From assembly GCA_021790995.1 (NCBI GenBank), contig JAJYFA010000011.1, forward strand, positions 1 to 47,485: a DNA stretch of 47,485 nucleotides, given 5' to 3'. Under the pieces are notes generated by a model. The model was not told where the DNA came from. It did no database searches and saw only the letters and a list, made by a program, of their open reading frames with translations. This document shows positions 16,608-25,565 of this stretch, one piece after another; positions within the stretch are counted from its first letter, which is position 1; each line of letters starts with the position of its first letter. The translations under genes were made by a program, and so were the position numbers. Source of the stretch: Acidobacteriota bacterium. GTDB taxonomy: Bacteria > Acidobacteriota > Terriglobia > Terriglobales > Acidobacteriaceae.

Positions 16608-19600
16608 ATGAAGCTTGACCGTACGCCTCTTGCCGCACTTCTTTGCCTTGTTTGCGCAACCGGCTTCTCCGCGCGCGCGCAGGCCACCGCGTCTTCACAG
16701 CCCGACGCGCTGTTGCGCAGTTTTCTCAATCCGCCTAACGGAGCCCGTCCCCGCGTCTGGTGGCATTGGATGAACGGCAACATCTCCACCGATGGCATCA
16801 AGCTCGACCTCGACTGGATGCATCGCGTGGGCGTCGGCGGCGTCACGATCTTTGAAGGGGCCATCAACACACCGCAGGTGGTTCCGCATCGCCTCATCTA
16901 CATGACGCCCGAGTGGAAGCAGGCCTTCAACTACGCTGTCACCACCGCGCGTTCCCTCAACATGGAGGTCGCCATCGCCAGCTCACCCGGCTGGAGTGAG
17001 ACCGGCGGCCCTTGGGTGCCTGCGTCCCAGGGCATGAAGAAGATGGTCTGGTCGGCCACGCGTGTCGAAGGCGGCAAGCCGTTTACCGGCAAGCTTGCGC
17101 ATCCGCCGCAAGTCGACGGCACATTCCAGAACTTCCAGGTTCCCGGCCGCCGTGCGCCCGACGGCAAAGTCACCACCCCGCCTGAGTTCTATACCGACGT
17201 GGCCGTCATGGCCTACAAGATTCCCAACGGTGACGAACCGCAATCGGAGCTGAACCCCGCTGTCACCGCAAGCAGCGGCACGCCCAATGTTCCTGCACTC
17301 TCTGACGGCGATGTGGCTACCGTCGCGCTCGATCTCCCGGCCAGCAATCCCGGCCGCGAATCCTGGATCGAGTTCGACTACGGCCGTCCGCAAGCCATTC
17401 AAGCCGTCACCCTCGCCAGCCGCAACGACTCCATCAGCGTCTTCGACCACGAGAGTCCCGCAATTCCTCCGCGTCTTGAGGCGAGCGAAGACGGCAGCGT
17501 CTTCCGCAAGATTGCCGACATCCCTTTCAGCAGCATCGTCGAGAGCACTGCCTCGTTTGACGTCGTTACCGCCCGCTACTTCCGCGTCGTCTATCCCGCG
17601 CAGCCGGCAAGTGTCCCCGAGCACGACCACAAGATCACCGAGCTGGTGCTGGCAACCGGCGCGCGCGTCAACGAGTTTGAGAAGCGCGCAGGCTATGCCA
17701 ACGCACGCAACTTCTACGCGATCTCCGACCCCAAAGTCGCACCCGGATCGATCGTGCCCCAGTCCGGCGTGATCGACCTGGCCGGCAAAATGCACCCCGA
17801 CGGAACGCTTGACTGGACGCCGCCCGCCGGCACGTGGATGGTCCTTCGCATCGGCTCCTCGCTCACCGGTCACGAAAACGGCCCCGCTCCCGCCGAAGCC
17901 ACCGGCCTCGAAGTCGACAAGCTGAACCGCGACTACGTGAAGAACTACGTCGACGGCTATCTGAAGATGTACGCCAATACCGTCGGTCCTCAAATGATGG
18001 GCCCCAATGGCATCTCGTGGATGCTCTCCGACAGCATCGAAGTCGGCCCGCAGAACTGGACCGACCACATGATCGAAGACTTTACGCGTCTTCGCGGCTA
18101 CGATCCGCGCCCGTGGCTTCCCGCGCTAACCGGCGTCGTCATCGAGAGCACCACGGACACCGACCGCTTCCTCTGGGACTTCCGCCGCACCATCGGCCAG
18201 TTGCTCGCCGGGAATCACTACGGCGAGATCGCCGCGGACCTGCACGCACACGGCATGAAGTACTACGGCGAGGCGCTTGAGTATCATCGCCCTTCGCTCG
18301 GCGACGATATGGAAATGCGCAGCAAAACCGACGTTCCCATGGGTGCAATGTGGACCTGGGCGGGCCGGCCCGGTCCCGATGTCGACTACCTCACCGATCT
18401 GCGCGGCGCAGCCTCCGTCGCGCATATCTACGGCCAGAACATCGTTGGCGCCGAGTCGATGACCTCGCGCGGTCCTGCATGGTCCTTCTCGCCCGGCAAT
18501 CTCAAGAAAGTCGCCGATCTCGAATTCGCGCTCGGTGTCAATCGCTTCGAGATTCATGAGTCAGCGCATCAGCCCGTCGTCGACATGGCGCCGGGCCTCA
18601 CGCTCGGACCCTACGGCCTCTGGTTCAATCGCAATGACACCTGGGCCGACGAGGCGGGGCCGTGGATCACGTATCTCGCGCGCTGCTCCTGGATGTTGCA
18701 ACAGGGCCACTATGCAGCCGATGTAGCTTACTTCTACGGCGAGGAAGGCCCGCTCACCGCGGTCTTCGGCTGGAAGGGCATTGCCGACGCGCCAACCGGC
18801 TACGCCTTCGACTTTGTGAACAGCGATGTGATCCTCCGCGAACTCAGCTTCAAAGACGGGCGTCTCACGACCCCCGGCGGTACGAGCTATCGCATTCTCT
18901 ATCTTGGCGGCCGCAGTCAGCGCATGACGCTTCCCGTGCTGCGCCAGTTGAGTGAGCTGCTCCGGCAGGGCGCGGTCGTGGTCGGCAACCGGCCCACCGA
19001 TTCGCCAAGCCTTGCCGACAATCCCACAGAGTGGAAGAAGGCTGCCGATTCGCTGTGGGGCAGGGAATCGGCGGCCCACACCGTGCGCAAAATAGGCAAA
19101 GGCTGGCTCTACATCGGCTATTCGGCCGATGAATCGCTTGCGGCGCTCCACGTCCCGCGCGACTTCGACTACACAAAGCCCGAGCCCGGCACGGCCCTGA
19201 TGTTTCTGCATCGCAAGCTGGCTGACGGAGACCTCTACTTCGTCGACAATCGCAGCGGCCGCGCCGAAAATCTCAGCGCCACCTTCCGCGTCGATGGCAA
19301 GGCCCCCGAGCTGTGGGATGCGGCCAGCGGCGACACGCGCCCGGCCTCGTACTCCATCGCCAACGGCCTCGCCACCGTTCCCCTGCATCTCGATCCCTGG
19401 GGCACAATCTTTGTCGTCTTCCGCAAGCCTGCCAGAGCGGCCTCGCGCACGCTCCCCGATCTGAAAGAAACCGCTATCGCCGAGATGGACGCCGCGCTCA
19501 ACAACGACTGGATCGTCCACTTCCAGCCCAACCGCGGCGCTCCAGAAACTGCCGCGTTCAACAAGCTCATCTCGTTGAGTGATTCGACCGATGCTGGCGT

Positions 19601-19976
19601 CAAGTACTTCTCCGGCTCGGCCACCTACGCGAAGACTATCGACGTTCCCGCGAGCGCCTTCACGCCGGGGACACAACTCTGGCTTGATCTGGGCGGCGTG
19701 GAGAACCTTGCCGCGGTCACCGTCAACGGCAAGCAACTGGGAATCGTGTGGAAGTCGCCCTTCCGCGTCGATGCGACGCAGGCCCTCAAGCCTGGCAGCA
19801 ACCGGATTGTGGTGCAGGTGACGAATCTCTGGGTCAACCGCTTGATCGGCGACCAACAGCCCTGGGCGCTCAGAAAATACGCCTTCGCCGACTTCACGCC
19901 CTACAAAGCCGACTCGCCGCTCCTGCCCTCCGGCTTGCTTGGTCCCGTGCGCCTGTTGTCCGTCTCCGCACGTTAA
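16608..19976 (+). CDS. Secreted glycoside hydrolase, GH106-like (alpha-L-rhamnosidase)
   Basis: 1122 aa with a signal peptide (about 27 residues ending ARAQA). The N-terminal segment with PP-x-GARPRVWWHWMNGNIS and DLDWMHRVGVGG is typical of the GH106/large rhamnosidase-like family, whose members remove alpha-L-rhamnose from plant polysaccharides such as rhamnogalacturonan or from glycosides. A beta-sandwich insert lies near residues 210-360, a TIM-barrel-like middle carries aromatic and acidic residues, and a C-terminal jelly-roll (LWLDLGGVENLAAVTVNGKQ) has the galactose-binding-like fold. AAGGA upstream supports the ATG at 16608 over one at 16554. It is the last and largest gene of the sugar block. 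Activity is predicted from family resemblance only. Confidence 0.82.
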   Translation: MKLDRTPLAALLCLVCATGFSARAQATASSQPDALLRSFLNPPNGARPRVWWHWMNGNISTDGIKLDLDWMHRVGVGGVTIFEGAINTPQVVPHRLIYMTPEWKQAFNYAVTTARSLNMEVAIASSPGWSETGGPWVPASQGMKKMVWSATRVEGGKPFTGKLAHPPQVDGTFQNFQVPGRRAPDGKVTTPPEFYTDVAVMAYKIPNGDEPQSELNPAVTASSGTPNVPALSDGDVATVALDLPASNPGRESWIEFDYGRPQAIQAVTLASRNDSISVFDHESPAIPPRLEASEDGSVFRKIADIPFSSIVESTASFDVVTARYFRVVYPAQPASVPEHDHKITELVLATGARVNEFEKRAGYANARNFYAISDPKVAPGSIVPQSGVIDLAGKMHPDGTLDWTPPAGTWMVLRIGSSLTGHENGPAPAEATGLEVDKLNRDYVKNYVDGYLKMYANTVGPQMMGPNGISWMLSDSIEVGPQNWTDHMIEDFTRLRGYDPRPWLPALTGVVIESTTDTDRFLWDFRRTIGQLLAGNHYGEIAADLHAHGMKYYGEALEYHRPSLGDDMEMRSKTDVPMGAMWTWAGRPGPDVDYLTDLRGAASVAHIYGQNIVGAESMTSRGPAWSFSPGNLKKVADLEFALGVNRFEIHESAHQPVVDMAPGLTLGPYGLWFNRNDTWADEAGPWITYLARCSWMLQQGHYAADVAYFYGEEGPLTAVFGWKGIADAPTGYAFDFVNSDVILRELSFKDGRLTTPGGTSYRILYLGGRSQRMTLPVLRQLSELLRQGAVVVGNRPTDSPSLADNPTEWKKAADSLWGRESAAHTVRKIGKGWLYIGYSADESLAALHVPRDFDYTKPEPGTALMFLHRKLADGDLYFVDNRSGRAENLSATFRVDGKAPELWDAASGDTRPASYSIANGLATVPLHLDPWGTIFVVFRKPARAASRTLPDLKETAIAEMDAALNNDWIVHFQPNRGAPETAAFNKLISLSDSTDAGVKYFSGSATYAKTIDVPASAFTPGTQLWLDLGGVENLAAVTVNGKQLGIVWKSPFRVDATQALKPGSNRIVVQVTNLWVNRLIGDQQPWALRKYAFADFTPYKADSPLLPSGLLGPVRLLSVSAR

Positions 19977-19996
19977 GCGGGCGCCCTACGCCATGG

Positions 19997-20024
19997 CCCC
20001 ACGAACAGATCTTTGTTCGTGGGG
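19997..20024. repeat. Perfect 11-bp hairpin downstream of the GH106-like gene
   Basis: CCCCACGAACA and TGTTCGTGGGG pair exactly around the 6-nt loop GATCTT, 20 bp after the GH106 stop. There is no T-tract, so it is not a standard intrinsic terminator. It looks like a dispersed palindromic (REP-type) element and may act as an mRNA-stabilising end. Confidence 0.5.
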
Positions 20025-20212
20025 TGAAAGCTCGCCGAATCGTGTTCTTTGCGAATTGGTAAAGGTGGGATCGCAGGTCCTGCCGATCCCCGAACCCTCC
20101 GCGCCTCCCAAAAACTACTTGCATTTTTCGAGAGAAATCGAAAACAATCTCACAGCGGCATTCCCCAATTCTCCATTCGCCGCAGCGGTCAGGTAATACG
20201 CAGGAGGTTGCC

Positions 20213-21394
20213 ATGAGCAGTGTGCGTGTGCTGGCAGGAACGCGCAAAGGCGGGTTTGTTCTCACCTCGGACGGCAAACGAAAAGACTGGAAGGTCGACG
20301 GGCCGTTCTTCGCGGGCTGGGAGATCTACCACATGAAAGGCTCCGAGGCCGATCCCAACCGCATCTACGCTTCGCAAACCAGCGGCTGGTTCGGCCAGCT
20401 CATCCAGCGATCCGACGATGGCGGCAGAACCTGGCGCCAGCCCGGCCTCAAGCCCGGCGATCCCGACATGACGGCCTTCCCCGACAAGGCGCCGAACCGC
20501 TTCCTCTACGACACCTCCAGCGAAACCGGCAAGCCGCTCACCACGCATCAGTGGTACGACGGCACGCAGCACCCGTGGGAGTTCAAGCGCGTCTGGCACA
20601 TCGAGCCCTCGCTTACCGATCCCGACACGGTCTATGCGGGAGTCGAAGACGCGGCGCTGTTTCGTTCCACCGATGGCGGTGAAAGCTGGCACGAGCTTTC
20701 CGGCCTGCGCGGCCACGGCACCGGCTCCCAATGGGCGCCGGGCGCGGGCGGCATGGGCGTGCACACCATCATCCCCGACGCCACCAACCCCAGGCGCATG
20801 TACATCGCCATCTCCGCAGCGGGAGCCTTCCGCACCGACGATGGCGGCTCAACCTGGAAGCCGATCAACCAGGGGCTGCGTTCGCAGTACATCCCGGATC
20901 CGAAGGCTGAAATTGGCCACTGTGTGCATCACGTGGCCATGCACCGCTCCCGTCCCGAGGTGCTCTTTATGCAAAAGCACTGGGACGTGATGCGTACCGA
21001 CAATGCCGGCGAAAGCTGGCATGAGGTCAGTGGCAATCTGCCCACTGACTTCGGCTTTGCCATCGACGTGCACGCCCACGAGCCGGAGACAATCTACGTC
21101 GTGCCCATCAAGAGCGACTCGGAGCACTTTCCCATCGAGGGCAAACTGCGCGTCTATCGCAGCCGCACGGGTGGCAATGAGTGGGAGCCGCTCGCCAAAG
21201 GGCTTCCCGAACGCGATTGCTATGTCAACGTGCTGCGCGACGCCATGGCTGTCGACCGGCTCGACCAGTGTGGCATCTACTTCGGCACCACCGGCGGCCA
21301 GGTCTACGCCTCACCTGACTCGGGCGAAACCTGGGCTCCGATTGTGCGCGATCTGCCCGCGGTTTTCTCGGTTGAAGTGCAGACGCTGAACTAG
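20213..21394 (+). CDS. BNR/Asp-box repeat beta-propeller protein
   Basis: 393 aa without an evident signal peptide. At least five Asp-box motifs mark successive beta-propeller blades: [32 protein letters not shown] and SPDSGETW. These are sialidase-like folds, but such proteins of about 390 residues with an opening [10 protein letters not shown] form a separate cytoplasmic group with no proven sialidase activity. An AGGAGG site stands 5 nt before the ATG. It is followed by a MoaD-like gene on the same strand. The pairing of these two families seems familiar to me, which hints at a shared but unknown function. Its TAG stop overlaps a heptad repeat. Confidence 0.85.
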   Translation: MSSVRVLAGTRKGGFVLTSDGKRKDWKVDGPFFAGWEIYHMKGSEADPNRIYASQTSGWFGQLIQRSDDGGRTWRQPGLKPGDPDMTAFPDKAPNRFLYDTSSETGKPLTTHQWYDGTQHPWEFKRVWHIEPSLTDPDTVYAGVEDAALFRSTDGGESWHELSGLRGHGTGSQWAPGAGGMGVHTIIPDATNPRRMYIAISAAGAFRTDDGGSTWKPINQGLRSQYIPDPKAEIGHCVHHVAMHRSRPEVLFMQKHWDVMRTDNAGESWHEVSGNLPTDFGFAIDVHAHEPETIYVVPIKSDSEHFPIEGKLRVYRSRTGGNEWEPLAKGLPERDCYVNVLRDAMAVDRLDQCGIYFGTTGGQVYASPDSGETWAPIVRDLPAVFSVEVQTLN

Positions 21395-21411
21395 GGACTT
21401 GGGACTTGCCG
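21391..21411 (+). repeat. 7-bp-period repeat overlapping the BNR-protein stop codon
   Basis: CTAGGGACT followed by TGGGACT in register. The TAG of the BNR gene (21392-21394) is the start of the first unit. Short member of the heptad family. Confidence 0.45.
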
Positions 21412-21560
21412 GACGCTATTCGCCGGGTGGGAAATCACGAACTCCGGCCTGTTCGTTCTCGTCTCAATACAAAAAAGGCCGTGCCTCCTCCTTTCGCCCG
21501 CTTTTTGGGCGAAGGGATGGGAGAGCACAAAACCCAACACACCCCGAACAAGAGACGCGC

Positions 21561-21899
21561 GTGACAAGCATCGCAAACGAATCCGGCAACGCAGGCGCCG
21601 CGCGCATCCACGTGGCGATCCCCTACCATCTGCGCAACCTCGCCGGCGTCGACGGCGAGGTGCTCCTCGAAGTCGCGCCGCCAGTTACGCTCCGCAATGT
21701 CCTCAACGCACTCGAATCGCGCTACCCCATGCTGCGCGGCACCATTCGCGACTACGCCACGGGCGAGCGCCGTGCCTTCCTGCGCTTCTTCGCCTGTGAA
21801 GAGGACTGGTCGCTCAACTCGCCCGACGAAGAGCTGCCCGAATCCGTTGCATCCGGAAAGGAACCGCTGCTGATCATCGGCGCCATCGCAGGCGGGTGA
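21561..21899 (+). CDS. MoaD/ThiS-family ubiquitin-like protein
   Basis: 112 aa from a GTG at 21561 with AAGAG about 8 nt upstream. It shows the ubiquitin-like pattern: an N-terminal beta strand ([15 protein letters not shown]), [17 protein letters not shown], and the diagnostic C-terminal Gly-Gly (IIGAIAGG), the site of adenylation and thiocarboxylation. MoaD/ThiS proteins donate sulfur in molybdopterin, thiamine, cysteine or tungsten-cofactor pathways. No MoaE, ThiG or ThiF gene is adjacent. Its only neighbour on the strand is the BNR-repeat protein, so a molybdopterin role is not certain. It converges with gpsA, with 9 bp between the stops. Confidence 0.85.
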   Translation: MTSIANESGNAGAARIHVAIPYHLRNLAGVDGEVLLEVAPPVTLRNVLNALESRYPMLRGTIRDYATGERRAFLRFFACEEDWSLNSPDEELPESVASGKEPLLIIGAIAGG

Positions 21900-21908
21900 A
21901 GCCGCAGG

Positions 21909-22916
21909 TCAGTGCTCTTCCTTTCCCGGCCGCAGCATCAGTTCCCGGATCGCCTCCCGCGGATCCTTGCCTTCGTTCAGAATCAGCTCCATCTGTTCCG
22001 CGATCGGCATCTCCACGCCGTGTTTGCGCGCCAGGCCCAATGCGGCGCGCGTGGTCCGCACGCCCTCGGCCACCTTGCCGCCCAGCGACTCCAGAATCTC
22101 GTTGAGCTTGCGGCCCTTGCCGAGTTGCTCGCCCACCGTTCTGTTGCGGCTCAAGCTGCCTGTGCAGGTCAGCACGAGGTCGCCCACGCCGGAGAGCCCG
22201 GCCAGAGTTTCGCGCCGCGCTCCGCACGCTACCGCCAGCCGCGAGATCTCCGCGATGCCGCGCGTCATCAGCGCCGCCGCCGAGTTGTGGCCCAGGCCCA
22301 CGCCCGCGGCAACGCCCGCGGCAATGGCGATCACATTCTTGAGCGCGCCGCCCAGCTCCACGCCAATGACATCCGTCGAGGTATAAAGGCGCAGTGATTC
22401 CGAAGAAAATTCCTGTTGGATGAGTGTCGCGATCTGCGGATCGCTGAACGCCAGAGTGACGGCGGTAGGCTGGCCTTGCGCAACCTCGGCAGCGAAACTG
22501 GGTCCGGAAAGCGCGCCAATCGAGAGCAGAAGTCCTGCCGGCTCGAGTATCTCCGAGAGCACCTGGGACATGCGGTAGAGGGTCTTGTCTTCCACGCCCT
22601 TTGTTGCGCTGACCAGAAACTGGCCGTTGCGCAGATGCGAGCGGAGGCGGAGAAACGCCGGACGCAGAAATTCCGAGGGGATCACCGCAACCAGGATGTC
22701 GGACGCCGAGACGGCCGCGTAATCCGCGGTCACCGCAAGCTCGGCAGGCAAGGCAAATCCAGGCAGAAACTGCGTATTCTCGCGGGCATTGTCGATCTGC
22801 TGCGCCAGCTCGTCGCAGTGCGCCCACAGCGTAACCTCGTGCCCGCCACGGTGGCAGAGTGAGAGCGCGATTGCGGTTCCCCATGCGCCGGAACCCAGCA
22901 CGGCAATGCGGCTCAT
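21909..22916 (-). CDS. gpsA: Glycerol-3-phosphate dehydrogenase [NAD(P)+]
   Basis: 335 aa. It reduces dihydroxyacetone phosphate to sn-glycerol 3-phosphate, the backbone for phospholipids. The nucleotide-binding motif GSGAWGTA lies at residues 8-15. The segment GGALKNVIAIAAG carries the catalytic lysine, and LSGVGDLVLTC, with the RN-x-x-G that follows, is family-typical. The start at 22916 overlaps the plsY stop as ATGA; the frame is open upstream inside plsY but that is not coding for this protein. With plsY it forms a compact module in which gpsA makes the substrate that PlsY acylates. Confidence 0.96.
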   Translation of the reverse strand: MSRIAVLGSGAWGTAIALSLCHRGGHEVTLWAHCDELAQQIDNARENTQFLPGFALPAELAVTADYAAVSASDILVAVIPSEFLRPAFLRLRSHLRNGQFLVSATKGVEDKTLYRMSQVLSEILEPAGLLLSIGALSGPSFAAEVAQGQPTAVTLAFSDPQIATLIQQEFSSESLRLYTSTDVIGVELGGALKNVIAIAAGVAAGVGLGHNSAAALMTRGIAEISRLAVACGARRETLAGLSGVGDLVLTCTGSLSRNRTVGEQLGKGRKLNEILESLGGKVAEGVRTTRAALGLARKHGVEMPIAEQMELILNEGKDPREAIRELMLRPGKEEH

Positions 22917-23575
22917 GCGGTCTTTTTTGCTCCTAAGCGGGATTCCGTGCCGTCCATCAGCCGGCGGATATTTCCGTGGTGTCTGGCGACAATCAGCAGG
23001 GCAACGATGCACTCGACCGCATAGAACGCAGCTGGATGCGGTCCCGGCGGGAAAATCCACGCGAAGACCAGAAACGCCGCCGACCCGGCAATCGAGCCCA
23101 GAGATACGTAGCGCGTCAGTGCCAGCACCACGAAAAAGACGCTGATCGCGGCCAGCGCCGCCCACGGCGATGCAGCCAGAAATACGCCGAATCCTGTTGC
23201 CACGCCCTTGCCGCCGCGGAAGCGCAGCCAGCAGGTGAACATGTGGCCGAGAACGGCAAACAACGCCGCCAGTGCCTCAGCGTCGCGCAGCGGCACCTGA
23301 GGCATCAGCCACGCGCCCATCGCTCCGCCCATCCACACGGCGGCGCAACCCTTCAGCATGTCGAGCAGAAATGTTGCCGCGCCCAGCCCCTTGCCGCCCG
23401 TGCGCAGCACATTCGTGGCGCCAATGTTCCCGCTGCCCACGGCGCGAATGTCCTGACGCCGGAAAATCCGCACCAGCAGGTACCCCGTGGGGATCGATCC
23501 CAGCAGATAAGCCACAACCGCGATAACTATATGCGCAACGATCACAACGAGAGTGAGTGTAGCAGGTGAGGGCAA
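22913..23575 (-). CDS. plsY: Acyl-phosphate:glycerol-3-phosphate acyltransferase PlsY
   Basis: 220 aa integral membrane protein. It transfers an acyl chain from acyl-phosphate to glycerol 3-phosphate, giving lysophosphatidic acid at the inner membrane. The three active-site loops are visible: LGSIPTGYL, GSGNIGATNVLRTGGKG and FRGGKGVATGFG. Five to six hydrophobic helices are apparent and the length is normal. The stop overlaps the gpsA start by 4 bp. Upstream lies a short intergenic stretch with a small hairpin. Confidence 0.96.
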   Translation of the reverse strand: MPSPATLTLVVIVAHIVIAVVAYLLGSIPTGYLLVRIFRRQDIRAVGSGNIGATNVLRTGGKGLGAATFLLDMLKGCAAVWMGGAMGAWLMPQVPLRDAEALAALFAVLGHMFTCWLRFRGGKGVATGFGVFLAASPWAALAAISVFFVVLALTRYVSLGSIAGSAAFLVFAWIFPPGPHPAAFYAVECIVALLIVARHHGNIRRLMDGTESRLGAKKTA

Positions 23576-23666
23576 CCTATGGGAGCCTGCGAGGCATGCA
23601 AGATCCGTCGCACGAAAAGGAATTCAAATGTTGACGTGGTTGTAATCCACCTGCGCAGGGAATCAG

Positions 23667-23684
23667 CTTCGGCCAGAGCCGAAG
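23667..23684. repeat. Small perfect hairpin between plsY and the CNBD gene
   Basis: CTTCGGC and GCCGAAG pair exactly around the loop CAGA, with further matching AGCTT/AAGCT outside. No T-tract. Possibly a dispersed palindromic element like those at 25366 and 32600. Confidence 0.35.
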
Positions 23685-23738
23685 AGCCCAAGCTAACGTC
23701 CAGTCACAGACGCTCGCCAGATCGCGCTGACGATCTCT

Positions 23739-24215
23739 CTAGTACAGTGCATGCCGCGCCGACCGCACCTCTGCGGCCAGCACCTGCAGAATCTTGAGAG
23801 CCAGCGTCGGGTCCGATTGCATCAGAGCCGTGAAACTGCTCCGGTCGACAAAGCTCACCTGCGCTCCGGCACTCGCTATGGCTGTCAACGAGTAGGGCTG
23901 ATTGCTGATCAGCCCTGGCAGGCCCAGTATCGAGCCGGTTCCTGCCCTGGCCGAGACGATTGGGCTGCCGTGGAGCGAGGTCATGCTCAGCTTTACTTCG
24001 CCCTCATGGACGATGTAAAGACCAGATGCCGCGTCGTCCTGATGAAACAGAATGCGGTCCGTGCGGCAATCGATTGGTGCAGCGCGCTTGCTGAGCGCAC
24101 CAATCAACTCCGGATCGGCCAAAAATGCACTGGGGTCAAGTTGCACGAAAAGCCTTTCCCTAGCCTCTACAGTTTTCCTCGGCAGACGTTGCCGTGAGCT
24201 ATCGAGTTCAATCAT
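23739..24215 (-). CDS. Cyclic-nucleotide-binding-domain protein lacking a DNA-binding domain
   Basis: 158 aa. It matches the beta-roll sensor of the Crp/Fnr family: LFHQDDAASGLYIVHEGEVKLSM (the conserved GE turn), RAGTGSILGLPGLI, then the start of the long C-helix (SDPTLALKILQVLAAEV). It ends there with a stop, so the winged-helix domain is missing. The phosphate-binding cassette is not canonical for cAMP. It may sense another ligand or redox state and act through a partner protein. A perfect TGTGA-N6-TCACA site lies 24 bp before its start, so a Crp/Fnr regulator probably controls it. It is transcribed divergently from the UbiA-type gene. Confidence 0.82.
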   Translation of the reverse strand: MIELDSSRQRLPRKTVEARERLFVQLDPSAFLADPELIGALSKRAAPIDCRTDRILFHQDDAASGLYIVHEGEVKLSMTSLHGSPIVSARAGTGSILGLPGLISNQPYSLTAIASAGAQVSFVDRSSFTALMQSDPTLALKILQVLAAEVRSARHALY

Positions 24216-24238
24216 TCCACTGACCGCGAGTTGTACTC

Positions 24239-24254
24239 TGTGATATGCGTCACA
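24239..24254. promoter_or_regulatory. Perfect Crp-type operator
   Basis: TGTGA-TATGCG-TCACA, an exact Crp consensus dyad, 24 bp upstream of the CNBD gene and 172 bp upstream of the divergent UbiA-type gene. The closeness to the CNBD start suggests repression or an overlap with the promoter. The cognate regulator is not encoded in the window, since the neighbouring CNBD protein has no DNA-binding domain. Confidence 0.55.
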
Positions 24255-24425
24255 TTTTTCTGGTCATGGGTGCAGATCCTTTGTTTTGCAGGGGATGCGT
24301 CCGCTGGCCGGTGCTTTTGCGCACATTGGGCAGTGAGTGTGGCCACCGAACGAGGAATCCCAATCCACAGCCTTACGCGATGTCTCTTCCGGACGTCCGC
24401 TCAATTAAAGTAGGAATAGTCACCT

Positions 24426-25292
24426 ATGGCCGGAATCCTGCATAAGATTCACACCACGCTCGAAATGATCAAGTGGGAGCACTCGATCTTTGCGTTGCCC
24501 TTTGCGCTCACCGCGATGCTGCTTGCGGCCAGCGGCCTTCCCACTTTGCGCACGGTTGTGTGGATCGTCGCCGCCATGGTGGCGGCGCGTTCCGCGGCCA
24601 TGGCCTTCAATCGTTGGGCCGACGCAGATCTCGACGCGGTCAATCCACGCACCGCCAGCCGCGCCATTCCCGCCGGACTTCTCACGCGCAAGTTTGTGCT
24701 CGGCTTTACGTTCGTTGCCGTAGCAATTTTTTTGCTGGCTGCTGCCGAACTGAACCGTCTCACGCTGTTCCTTTCACCGCTGGTGCTGGTGGTGCTGCTC
24801 GGCTACAGCTACCTCAAGCGCCTCACGCGTTTTTCGCACCTTGGCCTCGGACTCGCGCTTGGTCTTGCGCCTTCGGCAGCCTGGATCGCCGTCCGCGGCA
24901 GCCTCGACCCCCGCATTCTGGCGCTCACCGCCGCAGTCACCTTCTGGGCCGCGGGATTCGACGTTCTGTATGCGTGCCAGGACTGCGAGCACGACCGCCA
25001 GGCCGGGTTGCACAGTCTGCCCCAATCGGTGGGCATCGCTGAGGCCTTTCACGCCGCCCGCTTCATGCACATCGCCGCTCTGTGGATGCTGGCCTGGTTC
25101 GCCTGGCTTTTCCACTTCGGTCTCGCCGGCTGGCTCGGCGTCATCGCCGTGGGTCTGCTGCTCCTCTATGAGCACGCCCTCGTCTCGCCCCGCGACCTGC
25201 GCCGCCTCAACGCCGCCTTCTTCACCATGAACGGCGTCATCGCCATGGTCTTCTTCGTCTTTGTCTCCGCCGACCTCTGGCTTCGCCGCTGA
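24426..25292 (+). CDS. UbiA-family polyprenyltransferase (probably quinone biosynthesis)
   Basis: 288 aa with about nine hydrophobic helices. Both aspartate-rich motifs are clear: NRWADADLDAVNPRTASRAIP near residues 62-82 and DVLYACQDCEHDRQAG near 179-194. The family joins a polyprenyl diphosphate to an aromatic acid in the membrane. In Acidobacteriota, which use menaquinone, this subtype (annotated 4-hydroxybenzoate octaprenyltransferase) is likely MqnP of the futalosine pathway, but no other mqn gene is nearby, so the exact substrate is open. AGGAA lies about 9 nt before the ATG. A heptad repeat follows 8 bp after the stop. Confidence 0.88.
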   Translation: MAGILHKIHTTLEMIKWEHSIFALPFALTAMLLAASGLPTLRTVVWIVAAMVAARSAAMAFNRWADADLDAVNPRTASRAIPAGLLTRKFVLGFTFVAVAIFLLAAAELNRLTLFLSPLVLVVLLGYSYLKRLTRFSHLGLGLALGLAPSAAWIAVRGSLDPRILALTAAVTFWAAGFDVLYACQDCEHDRQAGLHSLPQSVGIAEAFHAARFMHIAALWMLAWFAWLFHFGLAGWLGVIAVGLLLLYEHALVSPRDLRRLNAAFFTMNGVIAMVFFVFVSADLWLRR

Positions 25293-25299
25293 AAAGTGC

Positions 25300-25340
25300 G
25301 GGGAACAGGAGGCAGGGAATAGGGAATAGGGAATAGAGCG
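25300..25340 (+). repeat. 7-bp-period repeat downstream of the UbiA-type gene
   Basis: Three perfect AGGGAAT units in tandem (25314-25334), preceded by degenerate units in the same register (GGGGAAC, AGGAGGC) and followed by AGAGCGA. Same orientation relative to the upstream gene as the other heptad repeats. Confidence 0.7.
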
Positions 25341-25365
25341 AATCCGATTGGCGCGGCTTTGAAAG

Positions 25366-25385
25366 GGCAAGGCCTCGGCCGTGCC
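25366..25385. repeat. GGC-AAGGCC-type palindrome, dispersed element
   Basis: GGCAAGGCC-TC-GGCCGTGCC, eight of nine positions paired, inside a stretch of the form AAAGGGC...GCCGTGCCG that recurs at 32597-32620. Confidence 0.4.
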
Positions 25386-25565
25386 GAAGACGCTACAAAA
25401 ACAGTGCCAGATGGCATTCAGGCGCCGAGTGATTCTTTTACCGGCTGATTCCCAAGCTTCTGCCCCTCAGAAGATTGCTGGTGCGGGGCGCCCCTCGCGC
25501 CTGTGGTATGGTGCGAACAGGCAGCGCAAAACTGCTGCGCGCAGATGGGAGCCAAAGACCACGCC

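Noticed and set aside
16983..18068. Leftward frames over the GH106-like gene (also 18561-19856)
   Set aside because: Shadows of the GC-rich gene; His/Asp/Gly/Val-rich translations without motifs.
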